Assembly: GCA_002406055.1 (NCBI GenBank)
Contig: DHMZ01000040.1
Coordinates: 9,490-30,466 of the forward strand
Reading direction: 5' to 3'
DNA length: 20,977 bases
Source: Spirochaetales bacterium UBA4629
GTDB taxonomy: Bacteria; Spirochaetota; Spirochaetia; Sphaerochaetales; Sphaerochaetaceae
The notes beneath the pieces were generated by a model. That model was not told the origin of the DNA, did not search any database, and saw only the letters and a list, made by a program, of their open reading frames with translations. This document shows, piece after piece, positions 7,040 to 14,785 of this stretch. The position numbers and the translations under genes were made by a program. The stretch's first letter is position 1; each line of letters begins with the position of its first letter.

Positions 7040-8196
7040 CTTTCTTTACTCCTTCCAAGTCGATAGATGAACTTATAAAGCAAAAGTAGGATTATAACAA
7101 TTAATCCTTCACATACTGGATTGTATGAGAAAAGAAAGAGAGGAACTCCTTCAAAAGGAAGAAGTCCTGAGACATATAGCATATTAATTAAAAGCGAAAA
7201 AACAAAGAAGACAATTAAACTAGATAGTAGTGTTGAAAGATATTTTTCCCCTTTCTTATAGGCTCTTGAGCTACTTCGTAATCCAACAATCAAAATCATC
7301 AATGCACAAAAGAGAATAAGAAGTAAGCCTATTACTCCAATCTCTTCAGAAAGAGATGCAAAGATGTATTCACCTTCGATGTTACTAATTAGACCTAATT
7401 TATATAGGCCATTACCTACTCCAATTCCACTTACTCCACCCTCTTTAATTGCAAGGGATGAAAAATATAGATCTTCAGAATAGTATTCGCTAGATGAAAT
7501 AGGCATTATTGACTTGCTAAGCGAATAAAATAAATGAGTAATGCCTAAAGTTAGAAAAGTTAATAAAACAAAAAGAGCTACAGAGAAAAAGATTATATAG
7601 CTTTTTCTTGCTCTAGTTGCAATAAGAATTGAGATGATTACTATAGAAGAAAGCAAATACCAACCTAAGCCAGAAATATATGTTTCGCTTATTAAGGTAA
7701 AGAGAGTTATTAAGAGAGTAAAGATAAGTAAAATACCCATCCTCTCTCTTTCTTTTATAATGGTAACAACATCAGATAGAAAGAATGTAAGAGATATAAC
7801 ACCTAAAAGTGCAAATGTAGATTTAAGAGTATAAAAAGAAAGAAGAGATGGTAGGAAAAAGAAGAGTCCAAATAAGACTAGATATACCGGATAAGTTAAG
7901 AAATACAGCTTTTTTAAAACATTAAGTGGGACAAAAAATAAAGCTATCCCAACTAATACAGAAATTACAAGAGAAATAGCTTGTTTATAAAATAGAGTGT
8001 AAAACTTTAGTCCTTCTCTTATAGCAACGTCATAAGAGGAAGAAAATAGAGTTGCAAGCCCAAAGAGTGCAAGAAAGAGTACAAAACAAAGATAAGTAAA
8101 AGGCGAAAACAGACCATCTGTGCTCTCTTCTTTTTCAAAAGGAGCATAGTCATCGTACATCCCTAAATCAGTGCTATTGTACCTCTCATCATACAT
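7036..8196 (-). CDS. ftsW: FtsW-like SEDS protein lacking key catalytic motifs
   Basis: Polytopic membrane protein (386 residues, about ten hydrophobic segments after a 30-residue acidic N terminus) at the ftsW position. SEDS features are recognisable: SSSYDVAIREG...FYKQ in the first loop, and EGGVSGIGVGNGLYKLG followed by IFASLSEEIGVIG, then GLLPFEGVPLFLFSYN near the end. However, the usual GAxRWI...QPSE segment is replaced by TLKSTFALLGVISLTFFLSD (123-142), and the PDxG motif by SETYISGLG (170-178). The catalytic Asp of HTDFIF is replaced by Glu276 in EGEYIF. FtsW normally polymerises septal glycan with FtsI; this version may be structural only. The start ATG at 8194-8196 has AAGGA directly against it; an alternative ATG is at 8158-8160. 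Confidence 0.85.
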   Translation of the reverse strand: MYDERYNSTDLGMYDDYAPFEKEESTDGLFSPFTYLCFVLFLALFGLATLFSSSYDVAIREGLKFYTLFYKQAISLVISVLVGIALFFVPLNVLKKLYFLTYPVYLVLFGLFFFLPSLLSFYTLKSTFALLGVISLTFFLSDVVTIIKERERMGILLIFTLLITLFTLISETYISGLGWYLLSSIVIISILIATRARKSYIIFFSVALFVLLTFLTLGITHLFYSLSKSIMPISSSEYYSEDLYFSSLAIKEGGVSGIGVGNGLYKLGLISNIEGEYIFASLSEEIGVIGLLLILFCALMILIVGLRSSSRAYKKGEKYLSTLLSSLIVFFVFSLLINMLYVSGLLPFEGVPLFLFSYNPVCEGLIVIILLLLYKFIYRLGRSKER

Positions 8197-8214
8197 TCCT
8201 TACTTAAACCCCGA

Positions 8215-8475
8215 TTATATTCCTGCTTTAAGATTTGTTGAACTAACCTCACTTGTTTCTTCCTTTGAAGAAATATATGCAAGAAGATTTCTCTCCTCTT
8301 CATCTAGCTTCTCTAACTTTTGTTTAGAAAGCAAGAACTCATAGTGAGTTTGTCTACTTAATCCTTTCTGCCAGATTGGTAGCATTATAGCAAAAAAAGA
8401 AATAAGAATTGATAAAATAATTAATGCTTTAGCCTTAAAATCAAAAGATTTTCTTTCATTTTCTCTGAATTTCAT
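8215..8475 (-). CDS. ftsL: FtsL-like small bitopic division protein
   Basis: An 86-residue protein with a charged cytoplasmic N terminus (MKFRENERKSFDFKAK), one membrane helix (about 17-35) and a periplasmic heptad-rich helix (residues about 42-75, LLSKQKLEKLDEEERNLLAYI) that looks like a short coiled coil. This architecture, the size and the location right after rsmH are those of FtsL, which forms the FtsQLB bridge. Sequence alone would not identify it, so the name rests on topology and position. The start overlaps the rsmH stop by one base (TAATG), which suggests coupled translation. The 18-nt gap to ftsW is where ftsI would normally follow. Confidence 0.75.
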   Translation of the reverse strand: MKFRENERKSFDFKAKALIILSILISFFAIMLPIWQKGLSRQTHYEFLLSKQKLEKLDEEERNLLAYISSKEETSEVSSTNLKAGI

Positions 8476-9362
8476 TATATTTTCTCCACTACCCTAAGCT
8501 TAGCTGAACGAGAAGGTGCGTTTTCCTCACACTCCTTATCACTAGGAATAATAGGTTTCTTTGTTAAGATTTTAATATCGCCATACTTGCTCTCACGATC
8601 TTTGAATGTCCATTTGACAATCCTATCCTCTAAAGAATGGAATGTAATAACAGCAACACGTCCACCTTTTTTTAAAACTCTTAAAGCATTAGTTAGAGCA
8701 GGTTCGATTCTATCAAGCTCCTTGTTTACCTCTATTCTTAATGCTTGGAATGTCCTTGTTGCTGGATTAATTCTTCCATATCTATATTCACGTGGAACAC
8801 ATGACGAAATAATCGAACTTAATTCTAAAGAAGATGTAATTCTTTTTGTCTTTCTATATTCGCAGATAGCACGACTTATTCTTCTCGAATAACGCTCTTC
8901 TCCATATTTATAGATGACATTAGCTAATTCTTCTTCTCCATATTCATTAACAATTGTCTCAGCTGTAAGTCTTTGGCTTGAATCTAAGCGCATATCAAGC
9001 TCTTCATCTTTTCTAAATGAAAAACCTCTTTCACTTTCCTCATAATGAAAAGTAGATATACCTAAATCAAAGAGAATAGCATCAGCTGATTCGCTATCAC
9101 GTTCTTCAAGATAATCATTAAACCATGTATTTACAGGCTTAAATCTATCACCATAAGGTAGAAATCTTTCAATTGCCTTTTTCTGTATTTCGCTATCTCT
9201 ATCTAATCCGATAACAGTTAAAAGAGGATACTTGTCTAAAAAGAGCTTTGTGTGTCCCCCTTCTCCTGTCGTACAGTCAATTAAGAGAGATGTTCTGTCG
9301 GTCGGCAGGGTTAAGTAATCGAGCACCTCTTGGTGCATAACTGGATAATGAACAATAGTCAT
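8475..9362 (-). CDS. rsmH: 16S rRNA (cytosine-1402-N4)-methyltransferase RsmH
   Basis: SAM-dependent enzyme that methylates N4 of C1402 in the ribosomal P site; also called MraW. The 295-residue protein begins HYPVMHQEVLDYL, followed by the SAM-binding loop DCTTGEGGHTKLFL. The family blocks DAILFDLGISTFHYEESERGFSFRKD, INPATRTFQALRIEVNKEL and VITFHSLEDRIVK are all easy to recognise. Its length is slightly under the usual 305-315. It starts 5 nt after the mraZ stop with GGGGAAGG about 12 nt before the ATG. Nothing suggests inactivity. Its place as second gene of the cluster is conserved across bacteria. Confidence 0.97.
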   Translation of the reverse strand: MTIVHYPVMHQEVLDYLTLPTDRTSLLIDCTTGEGGHTKLFLDKYPLLTVIGLDRDSEIQKKAIERFLPYGDRFKPVNTWFNDYLEERDSESADAILFDLGISTFHYEESERGFSFRKDEELDMRLDSSQRLTAETIVNEYGEEELANVIYKYGEERYSRRISRAICEYRKTKRITSSLELSSIISSCVPREYRYGRINPATRTFQALRIEVNKELDRIEPALTNALRVLKKGGRVAVITFHSLEDRIVKWTFKDRESKYGDIKILTKKPIIPSDKECEENAPSRSAKLRVVEKI

Positions 9363-9367
9363 TTTAT

Positions 9368-9832
9368 TTATTTACCTTCCCCGTCATATATTTTCTGAGC
9401 TAATTCAGAAATTGATGCATTCTCTTCTTCCATACTCTTTTCATATGTTTCTGGATTCCATATTTCAACAGCATAACCAGTACCAACTAAGAGAGCTTCA
9501 CTCTTTGGAAGAAGGGAAAAATCTGTTCTTGAACGAAGTGGAATACTGATTCTTCCAGCGGAATCAATATCTACATATTGTGCTGGTGAAATCAATAGCC
9601 TAACCAACTGTCTCTTTTCTTTGTCCATAAGCGCTAGTGGGGTTGAGAGTATTTGCTTGCAGAACTGATTTTCGAAGTAGTCAGGTGTCATCAACATTAA
9701 ATGGTTACCGTCCAGACCTGGAAGAATCACCACCTGTTCAGAAGAAAGAGCATTTCTCAGTCGTGCAGGCAAAGACAGGCGACCCTTGTCGTCAATCTTT
9801 CCATCATACATTCCTGTGAGAAACTGCATCAT
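9368..9832 (-). CDS. mraZ: MraZ, transcriptional regulator of the division cluster
   Basis: DNA-binding protein of the SpoVT/AbrB fold that controls its own operon. The 154-residue protein has two copies of the MraZ repeat: DGKIDDKGRLSLPARLR (about 10-26) and DIDSAGRISIPLRSR (about 88-102). The DxKGRxxxPxxxR signature is clear in both. In other bacteria MraZ forms a ring of subunits that binds a series of short direct repeats. Four such repeats lie upstream (9868-9904), so the regulator and its likely target are both present. Two in-frame ATGs (9830-9832 and 9827-9829) follow an AGGAAGG ribosome binding site; I list the first. Confidence 0.97.
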   Translation of the reverse strand: MMQFLTGMYDGKIDDKGRLSLPARLRNALSSEQVVILPGLDGNHLMLMTPDYFENQFCKQILSTPLALMDKEKRQLVRLLISPAQYVDIDSAGRISIPLRSRTDFSLLPKSEALLVGTGYAVEIWNPETYEKSMEEENASISELAQKIYDGEGK

Positions 9833-9843
9833 ATCGCCTTCCT

Positions 9844-9857
9844 ATGGGAATACCCAT
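9844..9857 (-). promoter_or_regulatory. Short inverted repeat in the mraZ 5' leader
   Basis: ATGGG and CCCAT arms with a 4-base spacer lie just before the mraZ ribosome binding site, between the proposed -10 and the start codon. It could be a small leader hairpin or part of the operator; evidence is limited to the symmetry. Confidence 0.3.
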
Positions 9858-9859
9858 TT

Positions 9860-9904
9860 TCTATATGACACTTTAACCCACTTTAACCCACTTTTCAACA
9901 CTTT
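9860..9904 (-). promoter_or_regulatory. MraZ box array (four AAAGTGK repeats) with probable mraZ promoter
   Basis: On the minus strand four copies of AAAGTG followed by G or T occur at 9868-9874, 9878-9884, 9888-9894 and 9898-9904, each separated by three bases, so the period is exactly 10 bp. This is the motif described for mollicute MraZ (AAAGTGK with 3-nt spacers) and also contains the TGGG repeats known from E. coli. A -10-like TATAGA lies at 9860-9865, immediately downstream. The -35 region would fall within the boxes, which fits autorepression. The promoter itself is a weaker call than the boxes. Confidence 0.85.
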
Positions 9905-9978
9905 ACCCATATTTTTTATGTAAAAATAATATTAAATATTCTTTTAAACATTAAAGTATGAAGTAGAAGATAAATAAA

Positions 9979-10010
9979 AAGGGAGAAAGGATTATTCGCC
10001 CTTCTCCCTT
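9979..10010 (-). terminator. Intrinsic terminator after the adk-amylase-TPR operon
   Basis: Arms AAGGGAGAA and TTCTCCCTT (9 bp, extended by two G-C pairs after one mismatch) form a hairpin. On the minus strand it is followed by TTTTTATTTAT. It starts 19 nt past the stop of the TPR-like gene and separates that operon from the mraZ promoter. Confidence 0.85.
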
Positions 10011-10029
10011 AAAAACATAAAAATACTCT

Positions 10030-11007
10030 TCACCGCCACTCTTTAAGAGTGCTATCAATCCTTTCTTTTTCTTCTAGCATTTTGTTTTTGCTATATTCTG
10101 TCTTAGCATTTTTGAGTCTAGCTTCTATTAATCTTGAAGCATAATCAAGCATGCTAATAGCTTCCTGTCTATCAGAAATACTAGATAACGAAGCGGCTAC
10201 ATAGAATGGATTTCCCATACTAGAAAGATAGCCTTCATAGTACTTATTTATTTCAGTTGCACCTTCACCCTTTTCTTTAGCTTTTTCATATGATTTGAGC
10301 ATTTTAGCAAATTCTTTACTTCGCTTACTTTGGCTCCAATCTCTCTTATATAGTTGCTCAGCGCACTCAAGATAATTAGTACCGTTAGTTCTATTGGCAT
10401 TATCTTGTGTCATGATGCATTTTCTAATATATGAAATAGCATAATTAGAATTACCAAAGCTAATTGGAGAGCCAGGAAGTGACCTATAAAGAATAGAAAG
10501 GACATACCAACTATCTGTTTCAAGGTTAAACTTTCCAAAGTTTTCAAGGGCTTTATCTTCAAGTTTTTTCATACCACTAGCCTTTGATAAACTATTAAGA
10601 GCGCCATGAACTTGTCCACATCGGCCAACAGCTGAAGCAAGCCAATGATAAGCATTAGCTGTTTGCTTTAATTCTAAGGACGAATAGGCGTAATAGAAAG
10701 CAGAAGATTTATCATCGCTTTTAGGCTTATCACTAGATGAGTAATCACCATAAGAAGAAAGAAGCTCCTCTTTGCTCATGCTCTCTTTATTCTCATCTGT
10801 AATGGTTAACTTTGTTCTGCTTAGTCTCCATAAAATCTCAGCTTTTTCATCATTTGTTTTGGCATTATCTAAAGATGATGAAAGATAATCAAAGTCCTTT
10901 TCATAATCATTTTCAACATAGAAAATGTAGTCACTTTCATTTGCACTAAAAGCAAATAGTGTCAAAGACACGCAAAGTGCAACTAATAGTGTAATTGTTT
11001 TTTTCAT
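10030..11007 (-). CDS. Secreted TPR-like helical repeat protein
   Basis: Unnamed exported protein of 325 residues from the ATG at 11005-11007, which has AGAGGAGA 5 nt upstream. The frame continues 16 codons further up but without a ribosome binding site. A Sec signal peptide (MKKTITLLVALCVSLTLFAFSA) has no lipobox Cys, so it is probably periplasmic. The body is helical. AYHWLASAVGRCGQVHGALNSL and DSWYVLSILYRSLPGSPISFGNSNYAISYIRKCI resemble TPR-type proteins with a PGxxxSFGxxxxAIxYxxK pattern, including the TatT component of TRAP transporters, but I cannot assign a substrate or partner. It is 51 nt after the amylase gene and is last in its operon. Confidence 0.72.
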   Translation of the reverse strand: MKKTITLLVALCVSLTLFAFSANESDYIFYVENDYEKDFDYLSSSLDNAKTNDEKAEILWRLSRTKLTITDENKESMSKEELLSSYGDYSSSDKPKSDDKSSAFYYAYSSLELKQTANAYHWLASAVGRCGQVHGALNSLSKASGMKKLEDKALENFGKFNLETDSWYVLSILYRSLPGSPISFGNSNYAISYIRKCIMTQDNANRTNGTNYLECAEQLYKRDWSQSKRSKEFAKMLKSYEKAKEKGEGATEINKYYEGYLSSMGNPFYVAASLSSISDRQEAISMLDYASRLIEARLKNAKTEYSKNKMLEEKERIDSTLKEWR

Positions 11008-11058
11008 ATAGGTCTCCTCTATAATTAATTTGAGCATAAAGAGAAAAAAAGACAACTT

Positions 11059-12909
11059 CTACTCTATAGCGATAACAATAGATTTTTTATCTTTAACTCT
11101 AATTAGGTAGTCTTCTTCTTTTGTGATGCTAGCCTCTCCAAGAATAACCTTTGCATTACATTGAGGTAATAAGAATGAAGATAGGCTAATAGTTCTTTCT
11201 TCTCCCCTATTTATTACAGCAATGTAGGCTTTATCCTCTCTTATTCTTTCAATTGCAAAGGCTGTAGAATCTAGTGGAATAATATTTATTGAATCATAAG
11301 AGAATGATTTCTCTTCTCTTATTTTTCCAATCTCTCTATATAGAGAAAGCATATCCTTATCCCAGTTTTCTTCTCTCCATTCCATTGGGTATCTTGCGCC
11401 TTCATTGCTACCAAGCTCGCCATCAAGAAGTATCTCATCACCATAGTAAATATTAGGCATACCTGGAAGAAAATAGAGTGCAAGCACTACGCCTTTGTAG
11501 ATCTCTCGATCAAATACTTGTTTGTCGTTATGTAAACGAGGAGTATCATGCGAATCAAACAAATTCATGCTAAAGAATGGTACTTGTCCAGGAAGATCAA
11601 AAAGCGCTTCATTGAGTGCATTAACTGTCTCTTCAGCATCCCATGGCTCCTCTTTCTCTGGATTATGTCCCCATGCTTTTTCTAAGAATCTATCTCTTTC
11701 ACCCATCCAAGAGCGTAAAATTCTTCCAGATCCATAATAATTCATTGTGGCATCCCACATATCGCCTGAGATATATTCTTTCGAATCATCCCAATCTTCA
11801 CCAACTAAATAAAGATCCTTCTTTGTCTTTTTAAGGCTTTCTCTAACTTCACGCCATACATCTTTACATAATTGGCTATTTCCTCTTCGCCCAACCTCTG
11901 GAGCAACGTCGAGTCTCCATCCATCAATTGAGTAAGGAGGAAGAAGGAACTTTTGCATTACAGAGTCCTTATTCTTGTACATCAAAGCTCTTAGTTTTTT
12001 AGAAGAATAGTTAAGTTGAGGAAGAGTTTTAACATCTTGCCAACAACCTAGTGAACCATCTTGTTTAAAATAATAGAATTCTCTTTCGTCGCTATTCTTA
12101 TCTTTCAAAGCCTTCTTTAGCCAAGTAGCCTCTAAGCCAGTATGATTAATGGAAATATCGAGAACAACCCTAATGCCTTCTTTGTGGAAAGTATTTGTTA
12201 GCTCAGCTAAAGCAATGTTTCCTCCAAGCTTTTCATCAACTTGAAAAAAATCGATTGTATCGTAACGATGTACAGATTGAGATGAGAAAATTGGATTTAG
12301 ATAGACGCAGCTTACTCCAAGCGCTTTCAAATACTTGGCTTTGCTCTCTATTCCTTTTAAATCTCCATTATAGAAATCACAACAACGAGAATACTCCCAT
12401 GGCTTTGGCTTATCGTACCAATTAGGTGTTGTTACTTTTCCTCCGTCAAATTCATATTCGCCATTTTTTGCGCCAAGTGTAGAATCAGCGTTACAAAATC
12501 TATCAGGAAATATTTGATAGCATGTTGCAGATGCGACCCAATCTGGAGCATCTAAATCAAGCACAAGAGAGAATCTGTCGTCTGTATTTGGAGTATATCT
12601 AGTAACTCCTTTTTTAGAGTAATAGAAGCTTTTATCTCCTACAAAAAAAGCAAAATAATAGTGGAAAAGCTCATCGTCTAAAGTTGTAGGAACAGATATA
12701 GAATACTTAATAAGACTGTTATATCTTCCATCTTCTTTTAGCTCTTTATTAAAAACAAGTCCTGTTTGTCCATCATACTTTAGGATAATAGAATCCAATT
12801 TTTCTGATGAAACGATAGAAATCTTAACTTCCTCTCCTCTCTTTGGGAAAAGAGGAGAAACAAAATCGATAGAAAATGTTGAATATATTTTTGGAAAACT
12901 TTTTGTCAT
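11059..12909 (-). CDS. GH13 alpha-amylase family enzyme (neopullulanase/cyclomaltodextrinase type)
   Basis: Cytosolic glycoside hydrolase that probably cleaves imported maltodextrins. Residues 1 to about 105 form a beta-rich CBM34-like domain, followed by the TIM barrel. All four GH13 regions are visible: DISINH (251-256), GWRLDVAPEVG (330-340, nucleophile Asp334), GEDW (acid/base Glu371) and FDSHDT (Asp455). YQIFPDRF, GDLKGI and MPNIYYGDE are typical of the neopullulanase/cyclomaltodextrinase/MalZ branch. There is no signal peptide. I use the ATG at 12907-12909 (616 residues); the frame extends to a TTG at 12954 that would swallow the upstream hairpin. It follows adk at 56 nt, an unusual pairing. 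Exact substrate preference cannot be read from sequence. Confidence 0.9.
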   Translation of the reverse strand: MTKSFPKIYSTFSIDFVSPLFPKRGEEVKISIVSSEKLDSIILKYDGQTGLVFNKELKEDGRYNSLIKYSISVPTTLDDELFHYYFAFFVGDKSFYYSKKGVTRYTPNTDDRFSLVLDLDAPDWVASATCYQIFPDRFCNADSTLGAKNGEYEFDGGKVTTPNWYDKPKPWEYSRCCDFYNGDLKGIESKAKYLKALGVSCVYLNPIFSSQSVHRYDTIDFFQVDEKLGGNIALAELTNTFHKEGIRVVLDISINHTGLEATWLKKALKDKNSDEREFYYFKQDGSLGCWQDVKTLPQLNYSSKKLRALMYKNKDSVMQKFLLPPYSIDGWRLDVAPEVGRRGNSQLCKDVWREVRESLKKTKKDLYLVGEDWDDSKEYISGDMWDATMNYYGSGRILRSWMGERDRFLEKAWGHNPEKEEPWDAEETVNALNEALFDLPGQVPFFSMNLFDSHDTPRLHNDKQVFDREIYKGVVLALYFLPGMPNIYYGDEILLDGELGSNEGARYPMEWREENWDKDMLSLYREIGKIREEKSFSYDSINIIPLDSTAFAIERIREDKAYIAVINRGEERTISLSSFLLPQCNAKVILGEASITKEEDYLIRVKDKKSIVIAIE

Positions 12910-12914
12910 AAAAA

Positions 12915-12943
12915 TACCCCACAAGATATTATCAAATGGGGTA
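12915..12943 (-). terminator. Hairpin between adk and the amylase, covering the amylase ribosome binding site
   Basis: Arms TACCCCA and TGGGGTA (7 bp, 15-base loop) are followed on the minus strand by TTTTT and then the amylase ATG. The 3' arm holds GGGG, the only candidate ribosome binding site for the amylase. It may be a weak terminator or attenuator after adk, a translation-blocking stem, or both. Confidence 0.5.
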
Positions 12944-12965
12944 AAGCAAAACAATCCAAAATAGA

Positions 12966-13595
12966 TTACTTTTTAATTAATTTAAAGAAATTCTGATTTG
13001 TTTCTTCAGGATCATTTGTACAGAATAAATCCATCACAAGACCCTTGTTTTTATAGTAATCAATTAGTGGTGCTGTTGATTCATTATAAACTTCTAAGCG
13101 ATGGCGAATTGCTTCTGGCTTATCATCATCACGCTGAATAAGAGCCTCACCAGTCTCATCATCAAAACCTTCTCTCTTTGGAGGATTGAAGATAACGTGA
13201 TAAGTGCGTCCTGTGCTCTTACACATTCTTCTGCCACTTAATCTTTTAATGATTTCTTCTTCACTAAGAACAAAGTTAACAACGCCGTCAAGGTCTGTCA
13301 TCTGGCTAAGAGCTTCAGCCTGCTTAATAGTTCTAGGAAAACCATCAAGTATAAAACCCTTCTTGCAGTCATCTTCTTTAAGCCTATTTCTTACCATTTC
13401 AATTGTGATTTCATCTGGAACAAGGCTACCCTGTGCTAAAATTTCCTTAACACGCTTTCCAAGTTCTGTCTCTTCTTTGATGTTTGCTCTAAATAGATCA
13501 CCTGTTGAAATATGAGGAACACCTAAATAATCCTTAGCAACTGCAGCTATTGTGCCCTTACCTGCTCCCGGAGGGCCTAAAAATACAAGATTCAT
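12966..13595 (-). CDS. adk: Adenylate kinase
   Basis: Catalyses ATP + AMP to 2 ADP in the cytoplasm. The 209 residues hold the P-loop GPPGAGKGT (7-15), the AMP-binding STGDLFR, the signature GFILDGFPRT and the long-form LID domain (RRMCKSTGRTYHVIFNPPK...RDDDK). The LID resembles the E. coli non-zinc type: a single Cys is present instead of the four zinc ligands found in many Gram-positive enzymes. The start ATG has AGAGAGG 8 nt upstream. It is the first gene of a minus-strand transcript with the amylase and TPR genes, divergent from the plus-strand uracil phosphoribosyltransferase-like gene. Confidence 0.97.
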   Translation of the reverse strand: MNLVFLGPPGAGKGTIAAVAKDYLGVPHISTGDLFRANIKEETELGKRVKEILAQGSLVPDEITIEMVRNRLKEDDCKKGFILDGFPRTIKQAEALSQMTDLDGVVNFVLSEEEIIKRLSGRRMCKSTGRTYHVIFNPPKREGFDDETGEALIQRDDDKPEAIRHRLEVYNESTAPLIDYYKNKGLVMDLFCTNDPEETNQNFFKLIKK

Positions 13596-13732
13596 ATCGA
13601 AAACCTCTCTTATGTTATATTATCAAAATAGAAGAGCTAATAAAAGATAAGATGTAATTTTTGCTTTTCTTTTCTTAACACTTACTACTCAAGGCTTATT
13701 ATTTAGAATAGAATTAATTCTCAGGAGTAAAT
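13596..13732. promoter_or_regulatory. Divergent intergenic region between adk and the UPRT-like gene
   Basis: On the plus strand a -10-like TAGAAT lies at 13704-13709. The TTAACA at 13675-13680 is too far away (23 bp), and CTTACT at 13681-13686 (17 bp) is a poor -35. A 12-bp palindrome AGAATTAATTCT (13710-13721) falls at the likely start of transcription, just before the AGGAGT ribosome binding site, and could be an operator. On the minus strand GATAAT and TATAAC are possible -10 hexamers for adk without a convincing -35. Confidence 0.35.
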
Positions 13733-14785
13733 ATGAACAAAATAATTCTTCATGCACAAGACTTAGATGGCTATCTAAGCGAAAATGACAAAAAACATAT
13801 AGATCACGTTGGCAAACTTTATTCAAAAAGCTTAGACGCTTGTTCTAAGCTTGAAAAAAACATGAGCAATGATGAAGCAAAAAAAGAGTTAACTGAGTCA
13901 GCTCAAGAAATTGGTACCTACCTAAAAAAGGTATGTGAAGAAAATGATAGAATCCATGTCTATTCTTTTGAAACGCCAAGAGAGCAACATGGAGAAGCAA
14001 GTAGAATCATTGCTAAACTTCGTAATCCAAAGACTGGTCATGAAGAATTCTTATATTATATCCAGAGAGCTTACGAAATCATGTTCGCCCACTCATTTGC
14101 AGATAAGAACCTTAACAACAAGCGTTCTATGATTCAAGAAACTCCTGTAACCAACCCATGCAGAAACTATGCTGTACATAGAATCCCTGATGTCGATGAG
14201 CTTGCTCATTCATCTGTTATGTGCGTCATGCTCCGCGGAGCCCTACTTCCTTCTATGATTATTAGTAAGGAGTTTCAGGACTACTCATCAGATGAAACAA
14301 TAACACCATTTGCTCTTTTCAAAATTAAAAGAGATGAATCAAAGAAAGAATCAAACATGGACTATGTCCTCGATTTAGATAGATCCTTCTTTAAACTTGA
14401 TGATTTACAAGACAAGGACTTAATCTTTGCTGACCCTATGAATGCAACAGGTGGCTCGCTTGTTACTATTGTAAAGTACCTTAAAGAAAATGGTGTAAAG
14501 CCAAGATCTATTAAGTTTATTAATGTTATCTCAGCACTCAAGGGCGCACTTAGAATAACAAGGGCTATCGAAGAAGCTGAAGTATATACCCTATGGATGG
14601 ACCCAGTATTAAATGAACAAGCTTACATCCTTCCTGGCCTTGGAGACGCTGGCGATAGACTCAATGGTGTTGATATGGGACCAGAACCAAGAAATATGAT
14701 TCAGCTTATTGCCGACTATGGCTCTGGAATTGTTAACTTATATAGAGACCAGGTGATAGAAATTGAAAAGACTGTCTTGGGTTAA
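13733..14785 (+). CDS. Uracil phosphoribosyltransferase-like protein with long N-terminal extension
   Basis: The C-terminal half carries the UPRT (Upp) signature: LRGALLP at 167-173, where Upp has LRAGLGM, the PRPP-binding DPMNATGGS at 234-242 and the uracil-binding PGLGDAGDR at 301-309, followed by NGVD. This implies the salvage reaction uracil + PRPP to UMP, though substrate choice is untested. The protein has 350 residues, against about 208 for typical Upp. The first ~140 residues are helical and charged and match nothing I recognise. The start has AGGAGT 4 nt upstream. It is the first gene of a plus-strand pair; the following lipoprotein begins inside its last codons. Confidence 0.8.
   Translation: MNKIILHAQDLDGYLSENDKKHIDHVGKLYSKSLDACSKLEKNMSNDEAKKELTESAQEIGTYLKKVCEENDRIHVYSFETPREQHGEASRIIAKLRNPKTGHEEFLYYIQRAYEIMFAHSFADKNLNNKRSMIQETPVTNPCRNYAVHRIPDVDELAHSSVMCVMLRGALLPSMIISKEFQDYSSDETITPFALFKIKRDESKKESNMDYVLDLDRSFFKLDDLQDKDLIFADPMNATGGSLVTIVKYLKENGVKPRSIKFINVISALKGALRITRAIEEAEVYTLWMDPVLNEQAYILPGLGDAGDRLNGVDMGPEPRNMIQLIADYGSGIVNLYRDQVIEIEKTVLG

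Noticed and set aside
9833..9978. Additional small gene between mraZ and the terminator at 9979
   Set aside because: No frame with a start and ribosome binding site; the stretch is accounted for by the MraZ boxes, promoter and AT-rich DNA.
13605..13630. dif-like sequence (GATAATATAACATAAG) in the adk upstream region
   Set aside because: Only loose similarity in AT-rich sequence; the inner and outer Xer half-sites are not both recognisable.
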